A program made the position numbers and the translations under genes. A stretch of DNA of 64,000 nucleotides from Rebecca billardiae RCC1528 (lineage: Eukaryota; Haptophyta): NCBI GenBank assembly GCA_965240325.2, contig OZ251222.1, positions 992,001 to 1,056,000 on the forward strand. Reading direction: 5' to 3'. Within the stretch, counting starts at the first letter, position 1. Each line of letters starts with the position of its first letter. The notes below the pieces were generated by a model that saw only the letters and a program-made list of their open reading frames with translations, was not told where the DNA came from and searched no databases. Shown here piece by piece: positions 1-9,728 of the stretch.

Positions 1-583
1 TGACGTGACGGGCAAGCCCCACGGTGCGCATGTATCGGTTGGCGCGCGGCCCCATCGAATACGAGCGCCCAGATCTGCCCCAGTCATCCGACGGGGCGTA
101 CTGTTGAGGGCCGGGGATGTCCATGTCATACTTGGATACCTGCATACGCGGCAGCGCAGACACAAACATGCTGTGCGTGGCTGCCCGTTGCATGCTGTTC
201 CTCACGAGCTCCCCATCGTAGGCACCCGGGCCTGGCGTCTTGCGCGCCTCCGATTCGGGCACGGCGAACGACCCCGCTGGTGGTGCGCGCGATCTGAAGG
301 GGACCGTTGTGATCGATGTCATCGGTAACACCAACCCTGGCACGAATTCCACGTGGTGTGTTCGCAGCAGGCGCGCACCTAGCGCGCACGCCGCGCTTCC
401 ACCGACTCCAGTCGCCAAGCGGTCGCCTCGCCGTCAAGCACTGCGCGACGATGAAACGTCGTCGCACAAACACCAGTCTCAAGTCACGACGATCGGTATT
501 TTGCCCACACCAAATCGCCAAGCATTGCTGCCCGCCAAATTGAAAATGATTGCCCCCCGTAATTTCGTGCTCGATCATCAACG
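1..583. other. upstream region without a recognisable gene
   Basis: Reading frames are open here on both strands, but none shows a recognisable domain, a convincing start or exon signals. The stretch just before the ATG at 584 is presumably the 5' region of that gene. I see no repeat or RNA gene in it. Confidence 0.4.
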
Positions 584-1003
584 ATGACGTCGACGACGGC
601 GCGTGTGGCGGTCGCCTTCGCGGCGCTCATGGTGTCTGCAGCTCAGGCCGCGGTCGCATCACATGTGCGCTTCTCGCGCATGCCGATGGCATCACTCTCC
701 CAGCGCACACCCCTCTCGAGTGTCAACATGCTCGTCCCCACAGACGCGCCAGCCATGGTCGCGTCGAGCATGGTCCTGGCCGAGCAGCAGGACGTGTTTC
801 GGCTGGCTCTAGCTGGCGGAGTTGGCATCATGATCTTCTCGATTGTGAACGCGATGGCAGTGGGTGCCGTCGCGCGTGGTAATTGGGGCGCCTTCGAGGA
901 AGAGGCCGCGTCGTGGACCGAGGACAATCCGGAGATGAGCGAGATGAGGCGGCGCATGCTTTCAGACGAGGACTTTGAGGGCAACGAGGACGAGGCTCAG
1001 TGA
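584..1003 (+). CDS. small single-pass membrane protein, possibly plastid-targeted
   Basis: This 139-aa protein is not recognised as a known family. Its first 22 residues form a hydrophobic, Ala-rich signal peptide with an AQA-type cleavage site. A Ser/Met/Arg-rich stretch with few acids follows (about 25-60), which looks like the transit half of a bipartite leader of a secondary plastid. One membrane span lies at about 70-95 (LALAGGVGIMIFSIVNAMAV). The C-terminal 40 residues are strongly acidic (EEEAASW, EDFEGNEDEAQ). The ATG at 584 is the only start that includes the signal peptide. A thylakoid or envelope location for a small membrane protein is inferred from the leader and span; a secretory protein is the alternative. 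The stop at 1001 is clean and no intron is needed. Confidence 0.6.
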   Translation: MTSTTARVAVAFAALMVSAAQAAVASHVRFSRMPMASLSQRTPLSSVNMLVPTDAPAMVASSMVLAEQQDVFRLALAGGVGIMIFSIVNAMAVGAVARGNWGAFEEEAASWTEDNPEMSEMRRRMLSDEDFEGNEDEAQ

Positions 1004-1501
1004 GTGCACGGGGAGATCACGCTTGAGCGCGAGGTGCCGACGCGGACATGCTGTTAACCGTACTGCGCACGACCGACGTGCATGGTTTTGGTGGCAGGGT
1101 CAGTCGCGCGGCGGGCTGGGACAACAATGGATTCGCGGAAACTCAAACTCTCAGCACCAAACAGAACTCTGAACTGCGGGCGGGCGCGTCGGACTTCAGC
1201 AGTCTCCGAAGACTATGTCAGACTGAAGATCTATGGCTTCAATCGGGAAGATCTATGGCTCGTATCATATCTGACAGCACTCCGTTGCCACTGGCAACAC
1301 TGTGCCACTGTCACTCACTGTGTCTAGGTACTGTCTGTGGCACTCACTTTATCATATGAGTCAGTATTGAGTCACTTCGCGCCTTCGCGGATGACGAACA
1401 GACGAATGACGATGCTGGCGGTCATGCTGCTGGATTCACTGCGCGGAATCTGCGGATCAATATTCAATAATAATGTTCGCGATCATCAAGATAGATGGAT
1501 G

Positions 1502-1545
<44 letters not shown>

Positions 1546-1748
1546 TCTTAGACTTAAACGCGCGGCGTCGTACTCGGTCTCGTAGTAACTGCCGGCCAGG
1601 CCCGAGCCGCGCTCACCGCGTCTGACTCGTCTGAGGCTCCACCCATACGGGCATAGCTGTCGCGAGCTCACCTCGCAGCCTCTGCTCGCCCGTCTCGGCT
1701 GATCCTGCCGAGGGCGAACGGCAGTGCCGTCGGACCTGCCAATCGGAG
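1004..1748. other. intergenic region between convergent genes
   Basis: About 745 bp lie between the convergent ends of the small membrane protein gene and NAR1. The stretch holds the GATA-type microsatellite near 1500 and otherwise no supported feature. Confidence 0.5.
1491..1546. repeat. (GATA)n microsatellite
   Basis: About 13 tandem copies of a 4-bp GATA/TAGA unit, starting with two GATG variants. Confidence 0.9.
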
Positions 1749-3332
1749 TCACCACTTGATGGTCAGGCCGCTCTGCATCTTCTCGCGGGCGTGGTACTGC
1801 GTGTGCAGGTGCGCGCGGGCGGCAGCCGACATCGGGCCTCCGCTGAGAAGGGCGCCCTCGGCGTACAGCGCGGCTACGCGGTCGTCGACGGATGGCCAGC
1901 CCACGACTGCCTCGCCACTGCTCTCGTGGTGGAGCGCGCGCACGCGCGCCAGCCGCTCCTTGCCGCTCTCGCCGCCGTCCGCGGCCGGCCGTGCCTGCCC
2001 ACCGCCGTTCAGGCAGCCCGCGGGGCACGCCATGAGCTCGACGAAGTCGTACGCGCACTTGCCGCCCTTCACCTTCCGCACGACGTTCTGGATGTTGCGG
2101 AAGCCGTGCGCCAGCGCGAAGCGCAGCTTGACCTCGCCGCCCACCTCGAGCACCAGCTCCCGCATGTCCGCGTTGCGCCCCGCGCGCCACGGCAGCTCAG
2201 CGCCAGGCGCAAAGTCCACACCGAACAGGTCCGCGGCCGCACGGCGGAAGACGTACTCGCAGTAGCCGCCCGAGCCGCCGGGCGGCGCGCGGAACGATCG
2301 GGCGCCAAAGTCGACGTTGCCCAGCCGGAGCTCGTCCACGGCGCGCTCATCGCCGTCGGCGCGCGCGGCCGCGTGCGTGAGCTCGCCGCCGCCGCCGCCC
2401 CCCATCTGCAAGCCCACGCTCCCGCTGCCTCGGGCAGAACCGATGGCGTCGAGCGCGCCGAGGTCGACACCGCGTGATGCGAGCAGCTCGATGACCTCGG
2501 CGCTCGAGAGGACGCAGTCCACGTCTCGCCTGGACTCGTCCGCCCGGTCGGCAAAGTCCGAGCGCGAGGCCTCGAGCTTCTTGTCGAAGCACGGCATCAA
2601 CGCGACGTGGTACACTCGAGCGGCCGGCGCGACCGGCGGAGGCCCGCCGCTGGGCGGCGGCGCCGCGGAGGAAGGCGTGGAGCGATCGAGCAGCGCGCGC
2701 ACGAGCGTGCCCATCACCTGCTGCGGCGACTTGACCGTGCTCATGTACGGCAGGACCGCCTCCCCGTGCACCTTCTCCGCATAGCACACCCAGCCCGGGC
2801 ATGAGCCGCTGAGCACCGGCAGGCAGCCTGCGCGCCCGCGCGCCTGCGCGGCCACAAAGCGGTGCTGAAACTCGGCGGCGCACTCGATGAGCGAGATGTC
2901 CGCCGCGAGGCCGCAGTCGACAACGTGCCGGCACCCCAGCCGCCCGAGCGCGTGCGCCAGCCGTTCAAACACCTGCACGGACGAGAGGCCATAGTGCGCA
3001 GCGAGCGACGCTCGCGTCGCAGGCGAGACAGAGACCACCACGGGCCGCGCGCCGCCAAGCTGCGAGAGGAACTCATCGGCGCTCTGCTGCGTGATCAGAA
3101 CGGTCTCCGCAGACGTGACGCAGCCGCTGCACGCGAGGCAATCGTTTAGCGTCACCTTTGCCACCGCGGGCGCCGGCTGCGCGCGACCGTGCGCAGCAGC
3201 ATCATCGTCCTCCAGCTCGATCAACGCGGACGATCGTTTGGCGTCGATCTGCATGGGCTTCACGCATGCTTGTGACGGCGTGATGAAGTCACTGAGGTCG
3301 TCGAGCACCACGCCGAAGCCCGACGAGCTCAT
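1749..3332 (-). CDS. NAR1: NAR1/CIAO3-type cytosolic iron-sulfur assembly protein (iron-only hydrogenase-like)
   Basis: A 527-aa protein of the Nar1/IOP1/NARFL family, which links the early and late parts of cytosolic [4Fe-4S] cluster assembly (CIA) and is not an active hydrogenase. The N-terminal cluster ligands are visible as C23, C65, C68 and C71 (CLACSGC). The C-terminal H-cluster-like ligands sit in SCPGWVCYAEK, MPCFDKKLEASR and ACPAGCLNGGGQ. The chain ends in a Trp (GLTIKW), as expected for this family. The start is the ATG at 3332 (MSSSGFGVVLDD): the frame is open further upstream but only from a GTG, and the upstream residues are Arg-rich and unlike the family. The length is slightly above the usual 470-490, owing to Gly/Pro-rich inserts. 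It is intronless. The gene to the right starts 193 bp away on the other strand, implying a shared promoter region. Confidence 0.93.
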   Translation of the reverse strand: MSSSGFGVVLDDLSDFITPSQACVKPMQIDAKRSSALIELEDDDAAAHGRAQPAPAVAKVTLNDCLACSGCVTSAETVLITQQSADEFLSQLGGARPVVVSVSPATRASLAAHYGLSSVQVFERLAHALGRLGCRHVVDCGLAADISLIECAAEFQHRFVAAQARGRAGCLPVLSGSCPGWVCYAEKVHGEAVLPYMSTVKSPQQVMGTLVRALLDRSTPSSAAPPPSGGPPPVAPAARVYHVALMPCFDKKLEASRSDFADRADESRRDVDCVLSSAEVIELLASRGVDLGALDAIGSARGSGSVGLQMGGGGGGELTHAAARADGDERAVDELRLGNVDFGARSFRAPPGGSGGYCEYVFRRAAADLFGVDFAPGAELPWRAGRNADMRELVLEVGGEVKLRFALAHGFRNIQNVVRKVKGGKCAYDFVELMACPAGCLNGGGQARPAADGGESGKERLARVRALHHESSGEAVVGWPSVDDRVAALYAEGALLSGGPMSAAARAHLHTQYHAREKMQSGLTIKW

Positions 3333-3525
3333 GGCGGCGGGCTCACGGGGCCGCCACGCGCGCGATGCACGGCACGCTCGCCAGCGGCGCCCACTGCGCC
3401 CACCCCTGCAAGTCCGCAGCAAAGTCCGGCCGGCAAGGGCCGAGTCCTGAGCCGCGGTCCAACCGACAAGTGCACCGATCTCGATCGGCGAGGGGCTCCG
3501 TGCATTCTGCGACACGTCGGCACCG
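3333..3525. promoter_or_regulatory. shared divergent promoter region, NAR1 / multi-pass membrane protein
   Basis: Only 193 bp separate the two divergent ATGs (3332 minus, 3526 plus). Both 5' ends must be controlled from here. No TATA-like box stands out. Confidence 0.45.
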
Positions 3526-4362
3526 ATGGCGGCGACGCTGTCGCTGAGCGCGCGACGTGCGGCGCTCTACCCGGTCTTGCGCCCGGTGGTCACCATCGGC
3601 GGCGCAGCTGCGGCGTACGGCACGTCGGAACTTTACTCGTCCCGCGCCCCCCCCTCCCCCGCCCACAAGTCGGACTCTCAAGCACTCAGCCCCCGCATGT
3701 CCGCGCTCGTGAGCGTTGCGGGGTCCGCGCCGCTCTTCGGGCTGAGCTCCATCGCGCTGAGTGCGGTGTTGACAAGGATGGGCGGGATGAAGTGGCTCGC
3801 GCAGACCTGGGAGCACACTGCGTGGAGTGTGCTCTATGCTGGCACCGGGCTCCTCGCAGCGGCACGGCCCATGCCTGAGGTCATCGAGGCCATGGACCTG
3901 GCGCCCGGGACAGGCCCAAACAACGCAGAGGCGCTGTACGTGACGTTCAGCCGGGTGGGTATCGCCTTGTTCAGCGTGGGCGCGCTCGTGACGACTGCTG
4001 CCGAGCGGCTCGGCAGCTCCTTTGGCCGGCTCGCCTTCACCCCGCTCGTTGTCGGTGGCGTGCTCGCCGCCCTTCAGCCAGAGCCAGATCGGTTCTGGCC
4101 ACTGCTGGCAGTGCCATGCAGCGTGGTGCCCTTCCTGCTACTCAGCACGCAGCCCGTCTTCACGAGGTCACTCGAGCTCATAGCTGTCGCCATGTGGATC
4201 GGCGTGTCGATGGTGCCGTCCCTCTCCGAGCTCGTGCCAGGGAGCCGCGTGCACGAGCTCCCGCCGGGCGTGCGCATCGCGGTGGAGCACGGCGCACTCG
4301 CCATGGCTGTCCTGCTGCTGCACTCGCACGCCATGCGCCGCCGCCCCATCTGTCAGTACTGA
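3526..4362 (+). CDS. multi-pass membrane protein of unknown function
   Basis: A 278-aa protein that I cannot assign to a family. The first 45 residues are basic and Ala/Ser-rich (ARRAALYPVLRP), which would suit a mitochondrial or plastid leader. About six or seven hydrophobic segments follow: around 58-82 (MSALVSVAGSAPLFGLSSIA), 97-115, 146-165, 172-188, 191-212, 219-238 and 251-268. Two short loops are acidic or polar. The start ATG follows a G/C-rich 5' end and is the first in frame. The gene is intronless and divergent from NAR1, but co-regulation is all that this arrangement suggests. Confidence 0.65.
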   Translation: MAATLSLSARRAALYPVLRPVVTIGGAAAAYGTSELYSSRAPPSPAHKSDSQALSPRMSALVSVAGSAPLFGLSSIALSAVLTRMGGMKWLAQTWEHTAWSVLYAGTGLLAAARPMPEVIEAMDLAPGTGPNNAEALYVTFSRVGIALFSVGALVTTAAERLGSSFGRLAFTPLVVGGVLAALQPEPDRFWPLLAVPCSVVPFLLLSTQPVFTRSLELIAVAMWIGVSMVPSLSELVPGSRVHELPPGVRIAVEHGALAMAVLLLHSHAMRRRPICQY

Positions 4363-4601
4363 TGCACACGGGCCACCGCATGGGCCAAGTTCGCAGGCCG
4401 CGCTCTCCCGGCTCTGCCGCTCGCCTGTCGTAGTCACTCACATGTGACGCGGCGGCCGGCTGCGTTTCAGTCATCATCATCGCGGTGATGCTGTCTGCGA
4501 ATGTCTCGTCAATAATTCAGTGATGACTTGACGCGCGTCGACCCGCCCCTGTCCCTGGTAACGACTAGTTAACGTCGAAGTGATGAATCATCCTCATCAG
4601 C

Positions 4602-4636
4602 TATATATATATATATATATGTGTGTATATATATAT
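4602..4636. repeat. (AT)n microsatellite
   Basis: An AT dinucleotide tract interrupted by GTGTGT, in the region between convergent genes. Confidence 0.85.
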
Positions 4637-4692
4637 TAATATACCGGGCATCTGACTGATAGTCTTACGGCCGCACAGTGCATACTGTCGTG

Positions 4693-4694
<2 letters not shown>

Positions 4695-4760
<66 letters not shown>

Positions 4761-4780
4761 TGTGCACACACACACACACT
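4695..4780. repeat. (CA)n microsatellite
   Basis: About 30 CA units, followed by a short interruption and a second CA run. It lies directly downstream of the SDR gene's stop codon and probably in its 3' UTR. Confidence 0.9.
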
Positions 4781-4801
4781 GCTGCGACAGATATATCTCG
4801 A

Positions 4802-5770
4802 TCAGAGCGCGGTTGCGAAAAGCAGCCTGTCGTTCAGGCGGTCTGGCAGCAGGCGGTCGAGAGCAGCGATGAACCACGCGGGCATGCCGAGACTCTGCGC
4901 CACCATGTAGCGCGTGCGCGGGTACGGGTCGAGGAGTGCATGCATGATTGCGTCCGTAGTCACGCTGGGCGGCGACGCACGCGCCATCCCGCCGTCCCAG
5001 AATCGCTCCAGGTGATCGGAGTCGAGCAGCCACGAGTAGGCTGGCTTGGCCGTTGCCGCGTGCTTGAAGCACGAGCTGCCGTACATGCTCGACTTGGCTG
5101 CAGTGCTGATCACGTCCGAGCGGACGAATGCCGGCTCTATCAGCGAGACGGAGACGTTGAAGGGTAGCATCTCGACGCGCAGCGCGTCGCTCATCGTTTC
5201 CAGCGCGTGCTTGGAAGCTGCATATGCGCCGAGCCCAAACGGGGGCCTGACCACGCCGCCAATGGAGGAGATCCCGATGATGCGTCCCTGTGCGGCGCGC
5301 AGCTGTGGCAAGAGTCGCTGCGTCAGGCGCAGCACGCCGAAGTAGTTCACGTCAAAGATACGGCGCACATCCTCCACGGGCTGGCCCTCGGTTGGACACC
5401 AACCTGCAATGCCAGCGTTATTGATCAGCCCGGCCAGTGGCAGCCCCGAGGCGCCGATGGCGTCGGCAGCAGCTTCAATTTCGTCATTCTTCGTAACGTC
5501 GAGGATGAGACCGCGCACTCGTCCGCCGGACGCCTCGATGATCTCGTCACGGTCGGCAGCTGTGCGCACTCCGCAGTACACCGTGAGTTGGTCACCGCGG
5601 GCTGCCAGCGAGAGACATGCATCGCGACCAATGCCTGACGAAGCACCGGTGAGAAGGATGACGGCACCTTGCGTGGGCACAGGAAACGCTCGGCGAAGCG
5701 CACGATCCAACCCGAGCGGTAGAATTACTGCGACGACGCACACGGCCAGTGCGATCAGGCGGCCCGCCAT
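4802..5770 (-). CDS. short-chain dehydrogenase/reductase, membrane-anchored
   Basis: A 322-aa classical SDR. Residues 1-23 form a hydrophobic N-terminal anchor (LIALAVCVVAVILPLGLD). The cofactor motif TGASSGIG is at 41-48, NNAG at 117-120, the catalytic Ser in GISSIGG near 168, and the YAASK catalytic pair at Y183/K187. An N-terminal anchor followed by a C-terminal extension (to about 322) is typical of ER-bound retinol-dehydrogenase/17-beta- or 11-beta-hydroxysteroid-dehydrogenase-like members, so a lipophilic alcohol or ketone substrate is likely but cannot be named. The ATG at 5770 is required to include the anchor. The gene is intronless. Confidence 0.9.
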   Translation of the reverse strand: MAGRLIALAVCVVAVILPLGLDRALRRAFPVPTQGAVILLTGASSGIGRDACLSLAARGDQLTVYCGVRTAADRDEIIEASGGRVRGLILDVTKNDEIEAAADAIGASGLPLAGLINNAGIAGWCPTEGQPVEDVRRIFDVNYFGVLRLTQRLLPQLRAAQGRIIGISSIGGVVRPPFGLGAYAASKHALETMSDALRVEMLPFNVSVSLIEPAFVRSDVISTAAKSSMYGSSCFKHAATAKPAYSWLLDSDHLERFWDGGMARASPPSVTTDAIMHALLDPYPRTRYMVAQSLGMPAWFIAALDRLLPDRLNDRLLFATAL

Positions 5771-6500
5771 GCTGACGCGACGAGGCTACAACGGATCCGT
5801 CCTCCGGATTTCCTCCGGACATTTCTAATGGCCGCCAGCGCGCGCCCACGTCGCGGGGTGGGTCGGCCGGCGCGTTGGGCTCGACCGGCCTGGGGTTGGC
5901 TTCGACGCCACCAGCGGGATGCCACACTGACTCGGCCATTGGGGCTCACGAGGGCGCCTCGGAGTTCAGAGGGTGTGGTGGTCAGACGGGCGTCCCGGTC
6001 GTGCGTTCGGGCGGCAAGCAGGCCGGCTGCCTAGCAGCCCAAACGCGGTGCGCCGCGCGAGCCAAGGCCCTGGCGGGCATCACATGGACGGTACCTGGCC
6101 ACATGGGTCGCCTGGAGTCCATTTCCGCGCGTGTGCCGCGCTGGACTGTGGCTACGGCTCAGCCGGAGGCACGACGGGCGCAGCCCATGAGCACGGACTG
6201 AGCACGGCCTCGCTCGCGTGGCGCGTGCAGCGACGTACGGGGCCTATCTTGGCGCGCGAGCTCGCGAGCAGCGCGCGGAGAAGTAGTGCCGGAGCTCCGA
6301 CCACGATGGCCCGCGCACCCGCGCCCTCTGCGGCCCGTGACGGTGTGCCAAGCCGGCGCCCGCGAATCGACGAGGGTGGCCGCCATCTTCGCGCGCTTTT
6401 CGCGCCCGGCGATGCCGTTTCTTTTTTTTCGGCGGGCCTAGGACATGTAACGATTTTTTGTATGCGGGCACGGGGACGACAGTTGGTAGCGCCGCGCCGC
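5771..6500. other. gene-free or unresolved stretch
   Basis: High-GC sequence with only unremarkable open frames. The distal part may hold the 3' end of the minus-strand gene at 6.5-6.9 kb. No repeat or domain was recognised. Confidence 0.35.
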
Positions 6501-6910
6501 TGAGGCGACTGTGCAACCGCCGATAGCGGCCGCTGTTCTGACTCAGCCTGGCTTACGCGGCCCCGCCGCCTCCCTCGCGGTAGTGCGTCCGCACTGAACA
6601 TCAAGCTCCATCCACCGGCGCCGGCAGCGCTGCTCACGGCGCACCTGAGATGGACGTGTTCGTGTGGCACGTACATGGCGCACAGGTGTGTGCATCCGGC
6701 GCACGCGCAGGTCGTCTGCCTCACCTTGCCGCCCGGATCCTCGGGGTGGTAGTCCGGCATCCGAATGCGCTTGCGCAAGACGCTGCCGCATGGGGTGCTC
6801 ATCTTCTTGGCGTCTGTGTCGCACTGCATGCAGTCGCTCTTTGATACTTTGAGAGGAGCGGGTCGCCCTTGCCGTCGAGGAGCGTCTCAGCCACCGCCAG
6901 GTAACACTGC
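6500..6910 (-). CDS. fragment of a gene with a C-x2-C-D-T-D-x-K-K-M motif (unresolved exons or pseudogene)
   Basis: On the minus strand the frame from 6829 downwards reads CMQCDTDAKKM, then a basic segment and TTCACAGCTHLCAMYVP. Just upstream, in a different frame, lies the coding-like segment AETLLDGKGDPLLSKYQ. No standard intron fits between the two, so this is either an unresolved splice or a frameshifted copy. The motif is shared with the neighbouring gene at 7.07-8.27 kb (CIVCDTDPKKM), which makes the two paralogous. Paired cysteines suggest a metal site. The family is not recognised. The 3' boundary is arbitrary. Confidence 0.35.
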
Positions 6911-7073
6911 GCGGGCTGTGCTGCGCGATCCGCGAGCATCGATGTCAGGCTCCTTCCCGCGAGGAGCGCTCAGGCGCGGCGCGCTCGGCGCGCCCTGCTG
7001 CGCATCCTCCACTGCTACATAGGCGGCTCGCACCCACACGCGGCGCCCGCCCGGGGGGCGCCCGCGGCGGGCG

Positions 7074-8265
7074 TCACGCGCCCTGCTGCTGCGCCGCGGC
7101 CGCAGCCGCGGCCACGGCCACAGCTCTGTGGCCGCAGCCGCCTGCCTGCATCGGCTGTGCAGGCTCAAGCTCGGGCGGCGCTTCGGCTGGCGCTGGCATG
7201 TCCGTGAGCTTAGGCATGCGCCAACTCGCTGATTGCAGCCACACATCCTCGTCCAACACGATCAGCCACGCGTCTCTCGCGCTTGCCAGGCGGCTCGGCG
7301 CGGGACCTCCCAGGATCTCGAGCGCGGATTGGCCGCGGGTGAAGCGCGACTGCGCTGCTTGCCCAGCCCGCCGGAATCGATCGTCACAACACTCCGCCCG
7401 CCTCGTGCCGAGGACGTCGACGCACGAGTGAATGAAGACGAGATCCTTGCTCGGGCGCTGTCGACCACTGTTGTTCTTGGCATACGCCCTGATGGCGGTG
7501 CCTGCGACGCCCCACATCTTCTTGGGGTCAGTGTCGCAGACGATGCACGCAGACCATGGCACGCGTGGGCACGCGCACGCGGTCTCGAGCGCGGGGAGTG
7601 TGTTGCTGACGCAGTGAGGAGGAGCGCCGGCTTCGGAGAGGTGTGGCTCCAGGCACGCTCGATGGCATCCAGTACCTCGGGCAGCGTGTCGTCCGACGGC
7701 AGTTTGCCGCTGAGCTCAGCCGCATGGGCGTGCCAGCCCGAGGGATGATCTCCGGCAAGTGAAAGGAGCACAGCCACTCCTGCTCGCGGAGCACTTTGCC
7801 CATCGCGTCGATCACTGACACGGACAAACCGATCACACGCGCCTCGCGTAGCCGCGAAGGGTTGCTAAGGTCAACCTCGACGGACGCGAAGACAGCCCCG
7901 TCCACGCCGCCCTCCGACTTGCCCAACAGCTGCTCCCACTATCGCTGGTGTGCTGCGGCTGCGGCGGCTGCGGTTGCTGCGGTCGACCAAGGCCGGTAGA
8001 GCTGCTCATTGGCATGGCTTCATTCATATCCCCTTCCTCCTCCTCTATGGCCCGATCGACGTCGTGACCTTCAACGACAGGGTCGTCGTCTGCCTTCCGC
8101 AACGGTCAGGTCCTCGCGCGAGACATCGTAGGTGTTGCCACCGTTGAGAAAGCCGTTCTCGTCGTTGTAACCGGGCGGGCACACTTCATAGGGGTCATGG
8201 CGACTCGGAAGCTCGTGCGCGCGGGGCGGACTTGCCGCGCCGCGGCGGAGCGCCGCGTCCACGGC
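7074..8265 (-). CDS. probable multi-exon gene of unknown function with a C-x2-C-D-T-D-x-K-K-M motif
   Basis: Several minus-strand segments in different frames look coding. These are HDPYEVCPPGYNDENGF near 8190, an acidic and Pro/Gln-rich stretch near 8080-7960, SVEVDLSNPSRLREARVIGL near 7890, SGKLPSDDTLPEVLDAIERA near 7700, and CIVCDTDPKKMWGVAGTAI near 7540. The last runs on to an Ala/Gln-rich C-terminus with a stop at 7074. The frame changes could not be assigned to introns with confidence. The CxxC-type motif recurs in the neighbouring copy at 6.83 kb. No domain was identified and no function is proposed. Limits are approximate. Confidence 0.45.
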
Positions 8266-8365
8266 CGCGCCCGTCGCCGGATACCTTTGGCGCCATTTCG
8301 GACAACGTTCACGGTAGTCCGGGCGTGCCGACCGGGAGTTCTAATCGATTGGAGGATAATACTTT

Positions 8366-8388
8366 GCGTCTTATTCTTAGTAAACTGT
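8366..8388 (-). repeat. truncated copy of dispersed leader-like unit A
   Basis: On the minus strand this reads CAGTTTACTAAGAATAAGAC, matching the 5' half of the unit found complete at 34.1, 50.2 and 52.3 kb. The 3' half is lost. Confidence 0.6.
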
Positions 8389-8497
8389 ACGTAGCTACTC
8401 AATAAGTACGAATCGTCACATCATCAGTGACATCAGTCTGCCAGTCGGACTGCCGCGACACCGACACGCGTCTATCAAACGCTGATGCTTTACAGCG

Positions 8498-9728
8498 TCA
8501 CGTCAGCATGACCACCTCGGGCGTGATCTCAGGGAGCACATCCCCGCGACCGCCGGCGATGACTGTCACTTCCTCGCCAGCGTATGGCACGAGCTTGTCG
8601 TACTCGGTGTCACCTACGCCTTTTGTCTTCCGAAGCTCATACCAGGGCTGTTCTCACGAGGCAACGGGAGGGGTGGGGATGTGGTGGGATGGGGAGGGGC
8701 GAGAGGGAGGACGTGCGTGGCCCGGCAGATGAGCCCGGCATCGATGTCGCACGCCCCGCGCTGCGAGCTGATACGCGTGCACGTGGCGCAAACGTGCACG
8801 CGGCACGCACCCTGTCAGCATCGCGCTTGGGCAGGTGGATCACGACGCGCCCGTTCAGCACCTTGACCGCGCACTCGTGCTGCATAATCTCCTCCAGCAG
8901 GATGGGGATGTTAAGCGTGAGCTCGGACGAAGCGTCCGTGCGGATGCGCAGCTTGAACGCGCGATCAAACACGCTCAGCACGATGGCGTTGGCGGCGAGC
9001 GCCTGAGCGCCCGCGAGTGGGATGTTCACCTTCACCTTGCCCTCGCCATCGATCATCGCGTAGTTCGAAATTGTCGTTTGCCGCAGTACGGCGCTCACAA
9101 CGCGCTTCGCCTTGGGCACGAGTGGCTCGGGCTCAGTGATCGTGTTACCCAGGTTCTTGTTGACCGAGTAGTAGTACGAGTTCTCGCCGAGCTTGGCCTG
9201 CGAGGCGCGCACGGCGGAGGCCTCAGCGGCGGCTGCGGCGGTGCTCGCCGCCGCGTCGCCAGCCCGCTGGCCCGCAGAGTCCGTGACGACGAAGAGGTCT
9301 GTCCCGGCCGGCAGCCCGCAGGGCATGATTGCTGCTGGACCCAAGGATTGGCCCGCGTGCGTGCGCACGCTCACGGCGCGATCTGCCTGCAAAGTGGTGC
9401 GAGGATGGCGAGCGCGGCCGGCGCGGTCAGACGTGAGCATAGAGGTGCTATGCAACTGCACCGGACGCGGCGACAGCTCACCATCGAGTTCGCACCACCG
9501 TGTGCCCCAGTGTACCCGTCGACAAACCACGAGATCGCGTCGGCCACGGTCACGGCGCGCGAGCCATCCAATGCGAGCCTGCCGACGTGGGCATGGCACG
9601 CCGGGCATCGGCAACGCGCGAGTGAGGCGGGTGCGCTCGCTGTGCAACGCCGCGCGCGCATGCGACACTCACTTCATGGTGTGGAACGGTTCGCTCTCTT
9701 CATAGTGCAGGAAAACTGTCGTCGCCAT
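8498..9728 (-). CDS. CS (p23/CacyBP-like) domain protein, four exons
   Basis: The best model is exon 1 9673-9728, exon 2 9482-9578, exon 3 from about 9266 (or further upstream) to 8811, and exon 4 8498-8647. The introns 9579-9672 (GTGAGT...CAG) and 8648-8810 (GTGCGT...CAG) join exactly in frame. The N-terminus (MATTVFLHYEESEPFHTM, then LALDGSRAVTVADAISWFVDG) resembles a ubiquitin-like beta-grasp module. The CS domain runs from TISNYAMIDGEGKVKVNIPL to VLNGRVVIHLPKRDADR, followed by an SGS/CacyBP-like PWYELRKTKGVGDTEY tail. CS proteins are Hsp90-type co-chaperones or adaptors, and this role is inferred. The exon 2/3 junction is the uncertain part: acceptors near 9333 would keep the segment LPAGTDLFVVTDSAGQ but do not match the exon 2 phase. 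Length is about 252 aa. Confidence 0.78.

Noticed and set aside
126-581. 151-codon minus-strand ORF
   Set aside because: There is no recognisable domain, the composition is like neighbouring non-coding frames, and it overlaps the expected promoter of the gene at 584.
3333-3515. N-terminal extension of NAR1 in the open upstream frame
   Set aside because: It would start from GTG, is Arg-rich and unlike the family, and overlaps the promoter of the divergent gene.
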